From contig NC_052017.1 of NCBI RefSeq assembly GCF_015832195.1, forward strand, positions 105,120,429 to 105,184,428: 64,000 nt of DNA, written 5' to 3'. Position numbers and translations under genes: made by a program. The stretch comes from Motacilla alba alba (taxonomy: Eukaryota > Chordata > Aves > Passeriformes > Motacillidae). The notes beneath the pieces were generated by a model. That model saw nothing but the letters and a program-made list of their open reading frames with translations, was not told the DNA's origin and did no database searches. Shown here piece after piece: positions 60,201 through 64,000 of the stretch. Numbering within the stretch: the stretch's first letter is position 1; every line of letters begins with the position of its first letter.

Positions 60201-63200
60201 TTTCAAAGAGTAATGACAGAACAAAAGACAAAATGTACTTATCATGCTCCCAGTGTGGCTTTCAAAGGGGTTTTGTATACCATCAAATCAAGAACTTAAC
60301 ATGCTGGCTGGCTACTCCAACCTACTCTGGAAGCCAAGGCAATTCTTAAACGGTAGAAGAGTAATGTGACTCCTTCCCATCACAGATACTGAAGACTCCC
60401 CATCTTGGTGATCAAGAAGAGAGCACAACTTTTTTACCAGCATTAATACAAGAACCAGTCCATTTTCTAGAAGAAATCAAAGCTTACACAAGGACACTTT
60501 AGTTAAAAAAAGGGTTAAGCTTCCCAAACCAGGCAAATAATATGGAAAGAGTTACATAACCTTCACAGGCTCCTCTAATTCCTTTTTGGGACTAAACAGA
60601 CATGTATTTGTAATACACCCTAATTTTAAAAAAGCAAAACAACAAGCCCACAAAGAAAAGCCCCAGCTCCCACCCCCCAAACCTATGAATAAGAAACACA
60701 TTTTCAGAAGCAAATCTCATCCTATTTTATCTCCTCGTACAAAAGTATGCCAGCCTCAATTTTTTTTTGTCCTGCCCCCAATCTCCTTCCCCTCACCCAC
60801 GCCTTCTTTTCAAACCAAATGAGCCTGTCCCTGTGTCTATCCTCTGGAACAGGATTAAAGTTTCACACTGAGCCTGTTGCCGGGTTCACAGTAGCAGATG
60901 ATCCGTTTGAAAGCTGTTCATTCAGCTCTGGGCAAGGCAAATTTGCCATGGAGTTTTCTTCAACCCATCATCTCCTTTAGCTTACAGGAGATTGAGAAAA
61001 CCTTTCCTCAGCACTCAGTACAGCTCCTGGCAACTAACTTTTCTCCAATACTTAATAAAGCATGGTTCTCAAAGCATGTGCTATGTTGACATCACATTTC
61101 TTGAATTCTTTAGATCTTGTTTGAGGGTGGGAAATGAACATATGTGTCTATATAAAAATATATATATATTCTCATCCATCAACTCAGATATAGGTGTTAC
61201 AAAGAGTAATGGTAAATCAGAATTCTATCCCTTACTAAATGTTTTAACAGGTACAGAGCTTCTTTTAAAAATAATTTTAAATGTTTTCCTATTGCTTTTT
61301 GCTAAGATCACTTGCTCTGCAACTTTTCAGCTTCTGTTGAAAGACTGGCATAGATTCTCTGCCAACACAACATAGCAATAAGCAACAAAATATTCACTTC
61401 TGTGTTAAGTATCAGGTTCATTTAATTAATTAAATAACATTTTCTGCTGGAAGCTACGTTACAACCGCCAGATCCAGAAGATTGTTTCAAAACAGAATCC
61501 CTGTGGCCTGCATTTCTGTAATCCACTTGAAGTCCATATCCAGCAGCTTTACCCTTCAAGTTTTCTTTTGATGGCACTTGGCTTTAAGCAGATGCTCTCT
61601 GTGATGAAGGCCAGCCACATGCATGAGTCATGCCACTGCAGTGGATAACACAAGCCTTGTCCCAATTACTTTGTAAGAAAGAAAAAGAGACTTAGAAAAT
61701 AGGTGTAAGCAAGGTAGCATCAAAAAGGTATGACATGATTCAGGACCATCTCTGTCAGTGATTTGATCAAAACCAGTAGATGTAAAAAGGGCATGATGAG
61801 ACAGCCCCCAGCACCTGCTGCCTTTTAGAAAGACCAGCACACTCCATTTTTTCTCTCTAGTCTCACGTGTTGACAACCCAAGAACAGTAAATTCCTTAAA
61901 CGCTGGATACTGATAAATGTGGAGTGTTTTGTATCAGCTGAGCTACAGACCCACGCTTTGCATTCAGGCATTAATCGGTGTCATTGCTTCTCTGCAACCT
62001 AAAGGAGCAGAGCAGCTGCTCAGACCTTCCTCAGAGCTGTGTGTTCGGCACTTTGTATTTTTGACTGACTCAAAAAAGGTCAATTAGATATAAATGGTCC
62101 AACCTTGCATATTCCTGCTTCAAATTACTTAACATAACTGTTCGTGAGTCTTGCAGGAGCTATTTTAAGCTTGAACTTCTGAGGTTTCCTGCTTTGAAGA
62201 TCACTTTAACAACCTTGAAGTGCATTCTTTATTATGCAGCATCCCTCCTTCTGTGGCAGAGGTGAATGAAAGTCCAGGGCACTGCTTTCTCAGGAAATCA
62301 CCAGGCTTGCTCTACCACATCCCCTCCAGTCCCCAACCTCTGCAAGCAGCCAGTAGTGCCTGCTCTGCCACATTTCTCCTCTGTGGCCACCGCCTGCTAG
62401 CCTAGGGCTGTGAGGACAAAGGAGCCTGAACAGCACTGTGTCTCTGCTCCCTTGGGTGCCACTGGTGGGAACATACACCTTCCCAAGGGCAGTGGTGGAG
62501 AGCCAGGGTCTTCTTGGTGCCCTCCGAGAGCTGACCTTTGGGTTTGTACGACCTGCTCTGTACTGGCAGCTGAGATGCCATCTCGGAGCTTTGCAGCTTT
62601 GCCAGTGACCAGTTGCTGGCTGGCATCCTCAGCCCAGAACACGTGTTGAGAAAGGCACCACTTATTCCAACAGCCAGAAGTCCCCCAAGGGATCTCGCCC
62701 CACCACTGCTTGCCCCACCACAGGGCTGACCCTTTGACAGCTCACTGTGAGCAGCACTGGACCAGCCCTTGGCTCACAGGACTATGCCAGAGGCAGATAC
62801 CACACTGGAACCTGGCCCTGCTGCCCCCTCTGCCACAGCCTGAGCAAGAAGGACGCCAAGCTGTGCCTTCAACACCTTAAGACAACGCCAAATATGCAAA
62901 GATGGATTTTGAAGGCCACTGAGCTCTATTTCCACCTGAATTTGAGTTTTCAGCACGACTGATGAGCTTCATGCTGCTCTGCAGGGGTCACCCTCACATG
63001 TAGCAGGTGGGGCTGGCTCAGAGGGTACTGAACCAGTCGTGTTTGACAGAGGAGCCCAACTCCACTGCTCACTGCAGTTCTTTGCTTTGCTTACATAGCA
63101 ATCAGTTTAAACCTGTGCTTTTTACTTACCTCAAGCAGAGTCTCAGAAATGCAAGCAGGCGGCATTAAGGCACAAAAAATGCAAGCAGAAGTTATACAGT

Positions 63201-64000
63201 TCAGTGTTGTTTATCATGCGTGAGTTAAATAAAAAGGCAGTTGCCTTACTGTGCAGGAGGATACTAATGCAGTATCTGCAGGCACTGAATTCCCCCAGAG
63301 CCCAGACAAGAGAAATGCCTGTTGCAGCCAAACAAGCTTCTTGCAGCCATGCCAAGATGCTCTCTGATCAAAGCACTATTGCAATCCTGGCTGCTGGTTT
63401 GGCCTCTGCCTTACCACTGAGACCACCAGCAAGAAAGCAAATGGGTGTTCTGCACATTGCTATGAACAGCACAGGCAAGATAGAGGAAGAAAAAAAAAAA
63501 CAGACTGCAGCCTACCCTTGAAAGTTATGCAAGAAGAGAGGTACAAGATGAGCTTTTCCCACAGCAAGGGTTCCAGCTACAATTGCAAAACCTCAGCAAT
63601 CACGCAGGGACTCTTCCATGAGGTCTCCTAGGGTCACTATTTACTTCAAAGTCAGCAGAAAGGTGGCACAGCAAGGATCCTACTGCATTGCCACAACTGG
63701 CTGGCAGAGAGAATTGTCTGGGGAAAGCCAGAATGCTGCAGCCATCACTTGAAGCACTGTATGAATTTACAGACTGGAATGCCATGAGGACCCATGGCTT
63801 ACTGGCTGTATGGGCCCAACTTCCCATGTGGCTCATGCTAGTTTCTGGACTAGTGCTCAAGTTCAAGCATTTATTTTTTCATGCTTGTCCCTCTCTTGCC
63901 CCTTTCTTCCCAAACCGGAGTTTTACCACCTGGTTAAAAAATGGCTCACGCCAAACTCAAGCCAGAGTGGGACCCAACATACACAGACAATATGCCCATG
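51300..64000. other. Region downstream of CABLES1, no convincing exon; likely within a minus-strand transcription unit
   Basis: By eye the plus strand here has more A than T and more C than G, the opposite of the CABLES1 introns. This is what a gene transcribed on the minus strand would produce. In human the gene tail-to-tail with CABLES1 is TMEM241 (a multi-pass membrane protein). I compared the minus strand with the C-terminal TMEM241 sequence I remember and found no match, so its 3' exons may lie further right or be missed. No repeat family was recognised. Low-complexity runs include T tracts at 55785-55812 and about 56073-56086 and a short AT run near 61157-61170. Confidence 0.5.
55785..55812. 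repeat. Poly(T) tract
   Basis: About 28 consecutive T residues follow ATTACC and an A-rich stretch (55759-55780). The tract could be the A tail of a minus-strand retrotransposed copy, but no recognisable body or target-site duplication was found to its right. Confidence 0.85.

Noticed and set aside
63131..63230. Perfect minus-strand donor (CTTGAG followed by GTAAGTAA)
   Set aside because: No acceptor in the upstream sequence gives an open frame leading to it, so it looks like a cryptic donor.

Overview
The window looks like a piece of bird genomic DNA. The evidence is the degraded CR1 LINE tails (about 3721-3825 and 6690-6830), the low overall repeat load, and a vertebrate gene with short exons in introns of 0.8 to 10 kb. 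A crocodile or turtle cannot be excluded from repeats alone. There are no bacterial-type operons, CRISPR arrays or intact mobile elements.

The only protein-coding gene I can support is CABLES1 (Cdk5 and Abl enzyme substrate 1) on the plus strand. Nine exons, taken as exons 2-10 of the usual ten, lie at 14167-14238, 16470-16562, 23264-23341, 33231-33330, 34858-35014, 35797-35900, 45349-45455, 46373-46580 and 48110-48250 (stop TAG). All junctions are AG/GT and the phases join without a break: 1060 nt give one partial codon, 352 residues and a stop. If the human protein has 633 residues, as I recall, this is human 282-633 with no net length change. Exon 1, with the promoter and about 280 N-terminal residues, lies upstream of the window, so 1-14166 is intron 1. 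The 3' UTR follows the stop, with candidate poly(A) signals at 49266, 49686, 50871 and 51245.

The product is an adaptor with a cyclin-like C-terminal half. It bridges CDKs (CDK5, CDK2) and tyrosine kinases (ABL, WEE1). Exons 2-4 are each a multiple of three and share the same phase. Exons 5-9 are not multiples of three.

From about 51.3 kb to the end I see no convincing coding exon. By eye the base composition changes there from T/G-rich to A/C-rich on the plus strand, as expected if a minus-strand gene is transcribed towards CABLES1. In human the tail-to-tail neighbour is TMEM241, but I could not match any of its protein here. A few well-formed minus-strand splice-site pairs are listed as leads only.

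The most interesting non-coding signals are a perfect 11-bp inverted repeat carrying two GATA sites (5201-5227), a CpG-dense patch with homeodomain-like motifs inside intron 7 (about 38210-38570), a smaller CpG cluster nearby (about 40010-40060), a weak exon 2 donor followed by a pyrimidine-rich tract, and a C-rich imperfect tandem duplication in intron 4 (29994-30165). I found no clear undescribed biological system.
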